Assembly (NCBI GenBank): GCA_028280025.1
Contig: JANQMO010000007.1
Coordinates: 1-42,718, forward strand
Direction of reading: 5' to 3'
Length of the DNA: 42,718 nt
Origin: Chlorobium sp.
Lineage (GTDB): Bacteria; Bacteroidota; Chlorobiia; Chlorobiales; Chlorobiaceae
Shown here: positions 17,128 through 25,752 of the stretch, piece after piece
Numbering within the stretch: position 1 is the stretch's first letter
Layout: each line of letters opens with the position of its first letter
Notes under the pieces: model-generated
What the model saw: only the letters and a program-made list of their open reading frames with translations
Database searches by the model: none
What the model was told of the DNA's origin: nothing
Translations under genes and position numbers: made by a program

Positions 17128-17493
17128 ATGGAAGACGTAAAAAAAATAATGCACGTGATGCGCAGAGCGCCTCACGGTTCAATCTACACGTACGAAGGTC
17201 TGGAAATGATCCTGATCATGGCAGCCTATGAACAGGACCTGTCGGTTGCCTTCATCGGTGACGGCGTCTATGCCATCAAGGATGACCAGAATACCGACGG
17301 AATCGGTATCAAGGGTTTTGCCAAGACATTCATGGCGCTCGACATGTACGATGTCGAAAAGCTCTATGTCGACAAGCAGTCGCTTGAAGAGCGGGGGCTT
17401 TCCGAGGATGACCTTCTCGTGGACGTCGAAGTGCTGACGTCGGAAGAGATCGGCAGGCTTATGAACGAACAGGATGTTATTGTTCCTCACTGA
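17128..17493 (+). CDS. dsrF: DsrF subunit of DsrEFH
   Basis: This 121-residue DsrE-fold protein has the typical RRAPHGSIYTYEGLE and FIGDGVYAI stretches of DsrF/TusC. It has no cysteine, consistent with a structural role next to DsrE and DsrH. The ATG at 17128 gives the normal start; the longer frame overlaps the end of dsrE. It lies 19 bases after dsrE. Confidence 0.95.
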   Translation: MEDVKKIMHVMRRAPHGSIYTYEGLEMILIMAAYEQDLSVAFIGDGVYAIKDDQNTDGIGIKGFAKTFMALDMYDVEKLYVDKQSLEERGLSEDDLLVDVEVLTSEEIGRLMNEQDVIVPH

Positions 17494-17561
17494 ACGTTTT
17501 CCGGCCTGTCAGCTTTTTCCGGCCGGAACCTGTCTGTTTTAATGAACTATCATGCCACATC

Positions 17562-17855
17562 ATGCTACACACAATCAATAAATCTCCATTTGAAACCAGC
17601 ACGCTGGAAACATGCTCACGATTTCTGCAGCCGGGCGATCCGTTGCTTTTCCTGGAGGACGGCGTCTATGCCGTTCAGGTGGGAAACAGGGTCTCTTCAT
17701 CTCTCGAAAGTATCATGAAAAACAATCCCGTCTATGTTCTGGGGCCTGATCTTGCGGCCAGAGGGATCGAGGATGTGACCGAAGGGGTTGAAAGCGTTGA
17801 TTACGAAGGATTCGTCGAGCTTGTCGAAAAGCATCAGGTAAACAGCTGGCTCTGA
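17562..17855 (+). CDS. dsrH: DsrH subunit of DsrEFH
   Basis: This 97-residue DsrH/TusB-family protein has LETCSRFLQPGDPLLFLEDGVYA, with Cys18 near the position of the second redox cysteine of the complex. It ends in W-L, as is common in the family. It completes the DsrEFH heterohexamer encoded just upstream. A 68-base gap separates it from dsrF. Confidence 0.94.
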   Translation: MLHTINKSPFETSTLETCSRFLQPGDPLLFLEDGVYAVQVGNRVSSSLESIMKNNPVYVLGPDLAARGIEDVTEGVESVDYEGFVELVEKHQVNSWL

Positions 17856-17865
17856 CCCCCTCGAT

Positions 17866-18321
17866 ATGAACAAGGAGTGCGTCGGGCTTGTGCGGAAGAA
17901 CAGATCTGCGATTATCGATCGCTGGCATCAAGTCGTTCTTGCTTATTTCCCGGGAAAAATGCATAATAAGACTCCGCTTGCCGGAGCTCTTTACGATGTC
18001 CTCGGCGAGGTGCTGGATTCGTTCGGCGGTTCTGAAGAAATGCGTTCCGATGCATTGAGCAAGATAACCCGGATCCTTGCGGTCCAGGGTTTTCCACCGT
18101 CGCAGGCGATGTCCCTGTTTTTTGATCTGAAAGCGATTCTGCAGGCCACGGCTTCCGGAAAGCTGCAACAGAAACAATGGGATGCGACTCAGATCGATAT
18201 GGAGCATCTCACACTTGAAGCATTTGACAGTTACATGGCACACCGTGAAAAAATCTATCAGCTGAAAGTCGAAGAAAATAAACGGCAGACATTTATGATG
18301 TCGAGGAGGGCCAAGGCATGA
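17866..18321 (+). CDS. dsrT: DsrT, RsbRD-N-terminal-domain-like protein
   Basis: This 151-residue soluble, helical protein looks like the N-terminal sensor domain of RsbR/RsbRD stress regulators, with NRSAIIDRWHQVVLAYFP near the start. A gene of this type stands directly before dsrM in green sulfur bacteria and in many sulfate reducers, where it is called dsrT. Its function is not settled. Its stop overlaps the dsrM start by 4 bases (ATGA), so it is translationally coupled to the membrane complex genes. Confidence 0.8.
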   Translation: MNKECVGLVRKNRSAIIDRWHQVVLAYFPGKMHNKTPLAGALYDVLGEVLDSFGGSEEMRSDALSKITRILAVQGFPPSQAMSLFFDLKAILQATASGKLQQKQWDATQIDMEHLTLEAFDSYMAHREKIYQLKVEENKRQTFMMSRRAKA

Positions 18322-19313
18322 AAAAAGCTGTAATGCCTTTTGCAATCGTTGTGTTGCTGGCACTTGTGCCCTACGTGGCAGTAGAGTTTGCCGGACTTGG
18401 TTTTGTGTTCGGCGTTATTGTTCCCTATCTGGCAATCGCCGTTTTTCTCATCGGTTTCACCTATCGCATTATCGACTGGGCGAAAAGCCCCGTTCCGTTC
18501 AGGATACCCACAACCTGCGGGCAGGAGAAATCTCTTGACTGGATCAGGCCCAACAGGCTTGAAAGTCCTTCAAACTTTTTTGAGGCTGTTGCAAGGGTTT
18601 TTTCGGAAGTTCTTTTTTTTCGTTCGCTTTTCAGGAATACCAAAGCGGAAATGCATGACGGCCCGAAGCTGGCTTACGGATCGAGCAAATGGCTCTGGAT
18701 CGCCGGTCTTGCTTTCCACTGGTCCATGCTTGTTGTCGTTCTCAGGCATTATCGGTTTTTCATCGAGAAGGTTCCCGGCTTTGTGACGCTTCTCGAGGAT
18801 TTCGACGGTATTCTTGATGTGACGCTTCCTGCACTCTACCTTACGGATGTATTACTCCTTGGCGCCGTGACCTTTCTGGTGCTTCGCCGGTTCAGGGACG
18901 TCAAGGTCCGTCTTATATCGATTCCTGCCGATTATTTCCCGCTGTTCCTGCTTCTCGGGATTGCGGTGGTCGGTGTTCTCATGCGCTATATCGTCAAAGT
19001 CGATGTCATGAGCGTCAAGGATCTCATGATCAACCTCGTTCATTTCAATCTGACGCTTCCGGAAGGAATAGGCGCTCTTTTCTATGTCCATCTTTTTCTC
19101 GTCTGTGTTTTTGCGATGTATTTCCCGTTCAGCAAACTGATGCATATGGGCGGTGTTTTCATGAGTCCGACACGCAATCTCGTCAACAACAGCAGGCGGA
19201 AACGGCATGTCAATCCATGGAATCCGGATATCAGGATCAGGACGTATGCCGAGTATGAAGATGAGTTCCGTGAGAAGATGAACAAAGCGAACCTGCCGGT
19301 TGAAAAGAAATAA
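18318..19313 (+). CDS. dsrM: DsrM, membrane cytochrome b subunit of DsrMKJOP
   Basis: This 331-residue protein has about six hydrophobic helices and resembles NarI-type diheme cytochrome b. Histidines in the helices around residues 134, 146 and 240-280 are candidate heme ligands. DsrM exchanges electrons between the quinone pool and DsrK. An N-terminal membrane anchor is followed by a cytoplasmic loop. GGAGGG precedes the start, and dsrK begins 2 bases after its stop. Confidence 0.93.
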   Translation: MKKAVMPFAIVVLLALVPYVAVEFAGLGFVFGVIVPYLAIAVFLIGFTYRIIDWAKSPVPFRIPTTCGQEKSLDWIRPNRLESPSNFFEAVARVFSEVLFFRSLFRNTKAEMHDGPKLAYGSSKWLWIAGLAFHWSMLVVVLRHYRFFIEKVPGFVTLLEDFDGILDVTLPALYLTDVLLLGAVTFLVLRRFRDVKVRLISIPADYFPLFLLLGIAVVGVLMRYIVKVDVMSVKDLMINLVHFNLTLPEGIGALFYVHLFLVCVFAMYFPFSKLMHMGGVFMSPTRNLVNNSRRKRHVNPWNPDIRIRTYAEYEDEFREKMNKANLPVEKK

Positions 19314-19315
19314 TT

Positions 19316-20965
19316 ATGCCGAAATTTGCTCCAAAACAATCGGAACTGAAAAAGGAACTCGAGGAAAAACCGAGTCTTCTCAAGGGAAATTATCCCGACG
19401 AGGAACTGTTCGATACGCCCGTCGAGTTTCGCGATGGAAACTGGTGTTATCCGGCCAAGCCTGAAATTGTTGAGGAAATCGGATTTCCCAATCCAAGAAA
19501 ATGGGCCCCGACCGATGATGACTGGAAACTTCCCGAAGGTTGGGAGAAAACCATCAAGGACGGGATGAAAGACCGGCTCGAGCGGTTCCGTCCGTTCAAA
19601 CTGTTTCTCGATACCTGCGTCCGCTGCGGGGCATGTGCCGACAAATGTCACTTCTTCCTCGGCACAGGCGATCCCAAAAATATGCCGGTTGCAAGGGCTG
19701 AACTGATCCGCTCCGTCTACCGGAACGATTTTCCTCTGGCCGAGAAGATCCTCACCGGATTTGCCGGCGCAAGAAAACTGACTCCCGAGGTTATCAAGGA
19801 ATGGCACATGTACTTCCATCAGTGTACAGAGTGCCGCCGCTGTTCCGTGTTCTGTCCGTTCGGTATCGATACGGCTGAAATCACGATGATGGGCCGCGAA
19901 CTGCTGAATCTTATCGGTGTCAACAACAACTGGATTCTTGGTCCGGTGGCCAACTGCAACCGTACAGGAAATCACCTTGGCATCGAACCCCATACCTTCG
20001 TGCAGAATGTCGAGTCGCTTGCCGAAGATATCGAGGATCTGACCGGCGTTGCCGTCAACCCGACATTCAACCGCAAGGGTGCTGAAGTCTTGTTCATCAC
20101 ACCTTCCGGCGACGTCTTCGCTGACCCTGGTGTTTATACGATGATGGGATATCTCCTGCTGTTCGAGCACATCGGGCTCGATTATACGATCAGCACCTAC
20201 GCTTCGGAAGGCGGTAATTTCGGGTTCTTCACCTCCAACGAGATGGCAAAGAAGCTGAATGCAAAAATGTATCACGAGGCGGAACGGCTTGGTGTCAAAT
20301 GGATTCTCGGTGGGGAATGCGGTCATATGTGGAGGGTTGTCCATCAGTACATGGATACCATGAACGGGCCCGCTGATTTTCTCGAAGTGCCTGTGTCACC
20401 GATCACCGGAACGAAGTTTTCCAATGCGGCGTCGACAAAGATGGTGCATATCGCAGAGTTTACCGCTGATCTCATCAGGCACGAAAAACTGAAACTCGAT
20501 CCGAAGCGGAACGATCATCTTACAACCACGTTTCATGACTCGTGCAATGTCGCCCGTGGTATGGGAATGTTCGAGGAACCGCGCTATATCCTGAACAACG
20601 TGTGCAACACGTTCCATGAAATGCCGGAGAACACGATCCGTGAACAGACCTTCTGCTGCGGTTCAGGCAGCGGTATCAATACCGAGGAGTATATGGATAT
20701 CCGTCTGCGGGGCGGTTTCCCAAGGGCCAACGCTGTCAGGCACGTGCAGGAGACGCATGATGTCAACTCCCTTGTCTGCATCTGCGCGATTGACCGTGCG
20801 ACACTTACCCCTCTGATGAACTACTGGAATCCCGGGGTGTCGGTCTACGGTCTGCATGAACTTGTCGGTAACGCTCTTGTCATGGAAGGAGAAAATAAAA
20901 GAACTGAAGACCTGAGGGAAGACCCGATGGCCGGTTTCGAAGATGAGGAGGAAAATGAAGATTAA
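19316..20965 (+). CDS. dsrK: DsrK, HdrD-like iron-sulfur subunit
   Basis: This 549-residue cytoplasmic subunit resembles the catalytic HdrD of heterodisulfide reductase. Two [4Fe-4S] sites are visible: Cys101/104/107/111 and Cys170/173/176/180. A C-terminal CCG-type domain includes HDSCNVARG (near residue 407) and FCCGSGSG (near 444), which bind the noncubane or special cluster. DsrK interconverts the thiol and disulfide or trisulfide forms of DsrC and exchanges electrons with DsrM. The acidic C-terminal tail overlaps the dsrJ start by 11 bases. Confidence 0.95.
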   Translation: MPKFAPKQSELKKELEEKPSLLKGNYPDEELFDTPVEFRDGNWCYPAKPEIVEEIGFPNPRKWAPTDDDWKLPEGWEKTIKDGMKDRLERFRPFKLFLDTCVRCGACADKCHFFLGTGDPKNMPVARAELIRSVYRNDFPLAEKILTGFAGARKLTPEVIKEWHMYFHQCTECRRCSVFCPFGIDTAEITMMGRELLNLIGVNNNWILGPVANCNRTGNHLGIEPHTFVQNVESLAEDIEDLTGVAVNPTFNRKGAEVLFITPSGDVFADPGVYTMMGYLLLFEHIGLDYTISTYASEGGNFGFFTSNEMAKKLNAKMYHEAERLGVKWILGGECGHMWRVVHQYMDTMNGPADFLEVPVSPITGTKFSNAASTKMVHIAEFTADLIRHEKLKLDPKRNDHLTTTFHDSCNVARGMGMFEEPRYILNNVCNTFHEMPENTIREQTFCCGSGSGINTEEYMDIRLRGGFPRANAVRHVQETHDVNSLVCICAIDRATLTPLMNYWNPGVSVYGLHELVGNALVMEGENKRTEDLREDPMAGFEDEEENED

Positions 20966-21317
20966 GGAAGGCATACTGATTGCTGGAGGTTTGCTCCTGT
21001 TTTTCTTCGCGGTAACCTATGCATTCTGGCAGGAGGGCGAGGCCAAGAAAATCCCGACACCGACTGCGAAAGCTCCTGACAAACACTGTGTCGAATCGAG
21101 AGAATACATGCGTTCAAGCCATATGCTTCTTCTGGATAAATGGCGCAAGTCGGCTGTCAGGGAGGGAGAGCGTATTCACGTGACTCCTGATGGCAGAGAG
21201 TTCGAGAAAAATCTCAGCACCTGTTTTGAATGTCATGTCAGCAGAGGATTTTGCGTACGATGCCATTCCTATGCGAGCGCAAAGCCGAACTGCTTTGAAT
21301 GCCATCATGAAATGTAG
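20955..21317 (+). CDS. dsrJ: DsrJ, periplasmic triheme cytochrome c
   Basis: This 120-residue protein has an uncleaved signal anchor (residues 7-24) and three CxxCH heme motifs: CFECH, CVRCH and CFECH. Cys45, ahead of the hemes, is in the position of the unusual cysteine heme ligand described for DsrJ. It faces the periplasm as part of DsrMKJOP. The ATG at 20955 has GAGGAGGAAA just upstream and is preferred over the ATG at 20943. Confidence 0.95.
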   Translation: MKIKEGILIAGGLLLFFFAVTYAFWQEGEAKKIPTPTAKAPDKHCVESREYMRSSHMLLLDKWRKSAVREGERIHVTPDGREFEKNLSTCFECHVSRGFCVRCHSYASAKPNCFECHHEM

Positions 21318-21329
21318 ATATTCAGCGTG

Positions 21330-22106
21330 ATGAACGAGAACAGAAGAGAGTTTATCAGGAAAACCGGGCTTGGAGTGCTTGCCGGCATTGGCGTGGCTTC
21401 CGGGATCATTCCGGGATCATCTTTTGAAAAGGTTTCCGCTTCGCCGGCTCATGGGGACGAAGCGACAGGTGTCCGTTTGGGGATGGTCATCGATACCCGC
21501 AAGTGCAGGGACGGCTGCACAAGGTGCATCGATGTCTGCCACGAAGTGCACAATGTTCCCGATTTTAAAGGTACCAAGGACGAGATCAAGTGGATCTGGA
21601 AAGATCCTTACGAAAACGTTTTTCCGGGTGAGAGCTTACAGTTTTTGAGCGAAGAGACCAAAGAGGGCGACTTTATTGCACTCTGCAATCACTGCGACAA
21701 TCCTCCCTGCGTTCGCGCATGTCCGACCAAAGCGACATTCAAGCGCAACTGGGACGGTATCGTTACCATGGACTATCACCGGTGTATCGGCTGCCGTTTC
21801 TGCATGGCTGCTTGTCCTTACGGTGCACGGAGTTTCAACTGGCGGGATCCGAGACCGGCGATCAAGAAGATCGACCAGGCGTATCCTACAAGGGAACGGG
21901 GCGTTGTTGAAAAATGCAACTTCTGCTCAGAGCGGCTTTCCCAGAATATGAAGCCTGCATGCGTTGCCGAGTGTCCCGAAGGAGCGCTGACTTTCGGGGA
22001 TCTGAACGACCCCCATTCGGAAGTCAGAGAATTGCTTAAAAACAACCATACATTGCAGCGGAAGTCTGAGTTGGGGACCAGGCCGTCCGTGTTCTACATC
22101 ATATAA
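21330..22106 (+). CDS. dsrO: DsrO, periplasmic ferredoxin-like iron-sulfur protein
   Basis: This protein of about 258 residues begins with a Tat signal (RREFIRKTGLGVLAGIG), so it is exported folded. Four cysteine sets, including CRDGCTRCIDVCH, CNHCDNPPCVRACP and CIGCRFCMAACP plus CNFC...CVAECP, bind [4Fe-4S] clusters as in DmsB/HybA-like proteins. DsrO couples DsrJ with the membrane subunit DsrP. GTG at 21327 directly before the ATG is an equally possible start. Confidence 0.94.
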   Translation: MNENRREFIRKTGLGVLAGIGVASGIIPGSSFEKVSASPAHGDEATGVRLGMVIDTRKCRDGCTRCIDVCHEVHNVPDFKGTKDEIKWIWKDPYENVFPGESLQFLSEETKEGDFIALCNHCDNPPCVRACPTKATFKRNWDGIVTMDYHRCIGCRFCMAACPYGARSFNWRDPRPAIKKIDQAYPTRERGVVEKCNFCSERLSQNMKPACVAECPEGALTFGDLNDPHSEVRELLKNNHTLQRKSELGTRPSVFYII

Positions 22107-22120
22107 TGATATGATTCCTT

Positions 22121-23284
22121 ATGATAGAGAAAGCATTTAAAGGGGACCGGATGTACTGGGGCTGGATTGTGCTCCTTCTTGTCATCATTTCGGCAGGCGC
22201 GTTTTCCTACCTCAATCAGCTGACCACAGGTCTTACACTCACGGGTATGAGCAGAGATGTCAGCTGGGGCGTCTATATTGCTCAATTTACGTTTCTTGTC
22301 GGTGTGGCGGCATCTGCAGTCATGGTTGTTCTTCCATATTACCTTCATAATTACAAGGCTTTCGGAAAGATCGTCATTATCGGCGAGTTTCTTGCAGTCG
22401 CGGCAACGATCATGTGCGTTCTCTTTATTGTTGTCGACGTCGGCCGTCCGGACAGGATCCTCAACGTCATGCTCTATCCTACGCCGAATTCAATGCTCTT
22501 CTGGGATGCCACTGTTCTCAATGGCTATCTCCTGTTGAATATTGTCAGCGGCTGGACGGTTCTCAGTGCTGAGAGAAAAGGCGTGCCGCCGCCGAAATGG
22601 GTCAAACCAGTGATCTTTCTTTCGATTCCCTGGGCGTTCAGTATTCATACCGTTACTGCGTTTCTCTACGCCGGCCTTCCCGGCAGACACCTGTGGCTGA
22701 CTGCGGTTCTTGCTCCACGATTTCTTGCTTCGGCATTCGCTGCCGGTCCTGCTATTCTGATCCTGGTATCCACTATCCTCAAGAAAACAGCCGGTTTCGA
22801 TGCCGGTAAAGAGGCGATCAACAAGCTTGCGGTCATCATGACCTATGCGGCGATACTGAACTTTTTTCTCCTGGGAATGGAGTTTTTCACGGCCTTTTAC
22901 AGCAACATTCCAGGCCATATGCACGGCCTGCAATACCTGTATTTCGGGCTCCATGGCGAAGGTCAGCTTGTCCCCTATATGTGGATATCCATGATTGTCG
23001 GTCTCGGATCAGTACTTGTGCTTTTGATTCCCAGGCTGAGGACGTCTATGCCATGGCTGATTGCCGCATGTATCGGTATCGTTGTTTCAATATGGATAGA
23101 CAAGGGGGTCGGTCTTATTATCGGCGGCTTTGTTCCCACACCGCTCGAAAAAATCGTAGGCTACATGCCGAACTTCAACGAGATACTCATAACCATCGGG
23201 GTCTGGTCAATCGGTATTCTTATTCTGACCGTCCTGCTGAAGATTGCCGTTGCGGTAAAAACGCAGGACCAGGTGAAAGCCTGA
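22121..23284 (+). CDS. dsrP: DsrP, NrfD/HybB-like integral membrane subunit
   Basis: This 387-residue protein has about ten transmembrane helices and belongs to the NrfD/PsrC family that reacts with quinones. Family features include YLNQLTTGLTLTGM, DVGRPDR and an EFFTAFYSNIPGH stretch. It forms the second membrane module of DsrMKJOP with DsrO. The start at 22121 gives a relative-like N-terminus (MIEKAFKG), although the ATG at 22151 has the better ribosome site (AAGGGGA). It is the last gene before the terminator at 23380. Confidence 0.93.
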   Translation: MIEKAFKGDRMYWGWIVLLLVIISAGAFSYLNQLTTGLTLTGMSRDVSWGVYIAQFTFLVGVAASAVMVVLPYYLHNYKAFGKIVIIGEFLAVAATIMCVLFIVVDVGRPDRILNVMLYPTPNSMLFWDATVLNGYLLLNIVSGWTVLSAERKGVPPPKWVKPVIFLSIPWAFSIHTVTAFLYAGLPGRHLWLTAVLAPRFLASAFAAGPAILILVSTILKKTAGFDAGKEAINKLAVIMTYAAILNFFLLGMEFFTAFYSNIPGHMHGLQYLYFGLHGEGQLVPYMWISMIVGLGSVLVLLIPRLRTSMPWLIAACIGIVVSIWIDKGVGLIIGGFVPTPLEKIVGYMPNFNEILITIGVWSIGILILTVLLKIAVAVKTQDQVKA

Positions 23285-23379
23285 CCTGCCGGAGTACACC
23301 CGAATGACGGGGAAGGGTTCGGGGCCTTGATGCGCAAGACATGAATAGACTAACAGCGTGTTGTGACTGAACATGCTGT

Positions 23380-23416
23380 CAGAAAAAAGCCCGTACTGTT
23401 GACCGGGCTTTTTCTG
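23380..23416 (+). terminator. Terminator after dsrP
   Basis: CAGAAAAAAGCCCG pairs with CGGGCTTTTTCTG around a 10-base loop. The right arm is itself a run of T after a GC stem, the form of an intrinsic terminator that would also work on the other strand. It should end the dsrC-to-dsrP transcript and separates it from dsrV. Confidence 0.85.
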
Positions 23417-23470
23417 TTGGCGGTTGAATGGTCGTTTATTCCGGATGCTCCTTTTTACGAAACATGAACG

Positions 23471-23950
23471 ATGCCGACGGACGATAAAAATGAAAACGTG
23501 ACTATGAAAGTTTTTTTGCCTTTGAACGTCAGGATAGACGATAAAAAAATTCTTTTTGTCGGAGGCGGCAACATTGCCATGCACAAGATTCAGACGATTG
23601 AGCTGTATACGCACAACATCACGGTGATTGCTCCCGACATTCATGATGATCTCAGGGAGAAGGGGTTTGAATTGATCCGGAAGGAGTACGAAAAATCTGA
23701 CCTGGAAGGTTTTTTTCTTGTGTATGCCGCGACGGATAACATCGAGGTGAACCGCAGGGTGAAGAACGATGCCGCTGCAAGGGGGATCATGGTGAATGTT
23801 GTCGATAACCGGGAACTGTCGGATTTTATATCACCCGCGATCTTCAAACAGGGTGAAATGACCGTTGCCGTCTCGTCGAACGGGCAGAATGTAAAAAAAG
23901 CTGTCGCGTTGAGAAACAGGATAAGGGAAATGCTGGGGAAGAAGGAGTAA
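23471..23950 (+). CDS. dsrV: DsrV, precorrin-2 dehydrogenase/sirohydrochlorin synthase-like
   Basis: This 159-residue protein matches the N-terminal dehydrogenase part of CysG (SirC/Met8-like). It has a Rossmann motif FVGGGNIAMHKIQ, NVVDNRELSDFISPAIF, and GEMTVAVSSNGQ near the end. It oxidises precorrin-2 with NAD to sirohydrochlorin on the way to siroheme. It is shorter than full SirC (about 210), lacking the helical C-terminal ferrochelatase-associated part. M12 at 23504 may be the true start. It supplies cofactor for DsrAB (inference from position). Confidence 0.85.
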   Translation: MPTDDKNENVTMKVFLPLNVRIDDKKILFVGGGNIAMHKIQTIELYTHNITVIAPDIHDDLREKGFELIRKEYEKSDLEGFFLVYAATDNIEVNRRVKNDAAARGIMVNVVDNRELSDFISPAIFKQGEMTVAVSSNGQNVKKAVALRNRIREMLGKKE

Positions 23951-24380
23951 GGAGCCAGGAGTAGCGCACTTCGTTTCGCAGGAGTATGATTTAAGTGCTG
24001 CAGCAACGAGTGCTGAGTAGAAAAATGTGAGATGTGGGATGTTGGGTGTATGACAGGAGTGAAGAGAAACTGTACGGGCGGGTTTCAAACCCGCCCTTAA
24101 AGGTCATTGATGGCTGAAACTTATAGGACTTATAGGTCATATAGGACCCATAGGACCTATAAAATGCCTTCCAATGTATCCGCATTGCAACAATTCAACA
24201 ACTCAACAGTTCAACACCTCAACATATTTCATGGCCCGGGGCTCCATCTTCTTTCCAAAATGCATATGGATGCCGGATCAAGTCCGGCATGACTTACCGG
24301 TTGCAACACTATTCCTCAAAGCTATCTTCATCCTATTACCTATTACCTATTACCTATTACCTATTACCTATTACCTAATC
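23949..24380 (+). repeat. Repeat mosaic between dsrV and dsrW (copy C)
   Basis: This 437-bp gap has no gene but at least six repeat types: the GGAGTAGCGCACTTCGT module (23958-23975) with TTTAAGTGCTG; a near-perfect hairpin GGGCGGGTT-TCA-AACCCGCCC at 24076-24096; four ATAGGACNN-type 9-mers at 24123-24161; CAACAATTCAACA units near 24188-24226; a REP-like hairpin ATGCCGGA-TCAAG-TCCGGCAT at 24270-24290; and the CACTATTCCTCAAA module near 24307 running into CCTATTA heptamers. Confidence 0.8.
24332..24380 (+). repeat. CCTATTA tandem heptamer repeat
   Basis: Six perfect CCTATTA units at 24332-24373 are followed by one changed unit (CCTAATC). The array ends 7 bases before the dsrW start codon, where a ribosome site would be expected. 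Related units on either strand occur in the other composite repeats. Confidence 0.95.
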
Positions 24381-24387
24381 ACGAATT

Positions 24388-25752
24388 ATGAACGAGAAGA
24401 ACGGATATGTCTATCTCATCGGAGCGGGGCCGGGTGATCCCGGCCTTTTGACCGTGAAGGCCGAGAGGGTTCTGCACGAGGTGGACGTGATTTTGTACGA
24501 CAACCTGGTGGGCGACGAACTGATCGAGCAGTTTGACGCCATCAAGATATATACGGGAAAACGGAAAGACCTGCATCATTTCGAGCAGGACGCTATAAAC
24601 CGTGAAATTGTCCGGCAGGCTGAAATGGGAAGAACGGTTGCCAGGCTGAAAGGAGGCGATCCCTACGTGTTCGGCCGCGGGGGGGAAGAAATCGCTTATT
24701 TGAGAAAGCATGGCGTGCGGTATGAAATTATACCGGGTATTACAGCCGCACACGGCGCAAGCGCCTACACCGAGATTCCCCTGACCTTGCGGAAGATTTC
24801 ATCGTCTGTGGCATTCTGTACAGGACATCCTCTGGACAAGATACATGTGCCGGATGCGGACACCATTGTGTATTACATGGTTGCGTCATCGGCAAGTGAC
24901 GTTGCAAGAGCTCTGATAAAGAAGGGTAAGGAAGAAAAGACCAGGGTTGCCATCGTTCAGAATGCAACCCGGTATAATCAGAAAGTGTTTGCGGGAACGC
25001 TGGGTGAGCTGAAAAACAGGGACAAAAAGGTTGTGTCCCCTGCACTGCTTATGCTTGGCGAAAACATTACCGAGTTTATTGATGATTACTGGTTCGGGAA
25101 AAAGAAAAGGGTTCTGATAGCAGGTGAAAGTGCAGAGAAGTACGAGAAAGGGGAGTATGTGATTGTACGTCATCCGTGTCATGATCCCGGACATGCTGAG
25201 AGAGAAACCGTTGGAAAGATTGAAGATGTAACGGAGGAAATGCTGGTTCTTTTACCCGACAAATATGCTGTCCGTAATTTTTTCAATTACCTGTCCGAAA
25301 ACAGTATCGATGTCAGGGACTTTGTCAATACCTCTTTCTGTCCCGCGGGAGTAGATGCTTCGGCGGAGCTGTTGAAGCACGGGATACTTCCGGATCTGTG
25401 CCTCGATGCCTGCTCTGACAAGGATATCGTCAGGGAGATGAAGGAGCTGGAGATCTCCGGTGAGCGCATAGTGATCCCATATGAGGGTTCCGTAAATGAT
25501 TATCTCCTCAACGAGCTGACGGTACTGAACAACAGTGTTACATTTCTCGATGCTGCCATTCAAAAAACCTTCAGCCAGAAAGAGAGCATCGACCTTGATT
25601 TTATTGACGAGATATACTTTTCTTCGCCGTCGTGTGTTGCGGTATTCAGGCGCCGTTACGAAGCGATTCCCGGCCATATTGCAGTAGCTACCGCCGATAC
25701 GGAAACCAGCGTCGAGTATGACAGACTTTTTGGTCCCGGATCTTCTGCATGA
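24388..25752 (+). CDS. dsrW: DsrW, uroporphyrinogen-III C-methyltransferase fused to HemD-like domain
   Basis: This 454-residue fusion has two parts. Residues 1-235 are a complete SUMT (CobA/CysG-A): LIGAGPGDPGLLTVKA, DNLV, RLKGGDPYVFGRGGEE and PGITAAHGASAYTEIPLT. They make precorrin-2 from uroporphyrinogen III with SAM. Residues about 250-454 resemble uroporphyrinogen-III synthase (HemD), with IYFSSPSCVAVFR near the end, but the C-terminus looks short for the family. With DsrV it supplies siroheme precursor. No ribosome site is seen; a heptamer repeat abuts the start. Confidence 0.87.
   Translation: MNEKNGYVYLIGAGPGDPGLLTVKAERVLHEVDVILYDNLVGDELIEQFDAIKIYTGKRKDLHHFEQDAINREIVRQAEMGRTVARLKGGDPYVFGRGGEEIAYLRKHGVRYEIIPGITAAHGASAYTEIPLTLRKISSSVAFCTGHPLDKIHVPDADTIVYYMVASSASDVARALIKKGKEEKTRVAIVQNATRYNQKVFAGTLGELKNRDKKVVSPALLMLGENITEFIDDYWFGKKKRVLIAGESAEKYEKGEYVIVRHPCHDPGHAERETVGKIEDVTEEMLVLLPDKYAVRNFFNYLSENSIDVRDFVNTSFCPAGVDASAELLKHGILPDLCLDACSDKDIVREMKELEISGERIVIPYEGSVNDYLLNELTVLNNSVTFLDAAIQKTFSQKESIDLDFIDEIYFSSPSCVAVFRRRYEAIPGHIAVATADTETSVEYDRLFGPGSSA

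Noticed and set aside
24332..24380. CRISPR array
   Set aside because: The 7-bp units are contiguous with no spacers; this is a simple tandem repeat.
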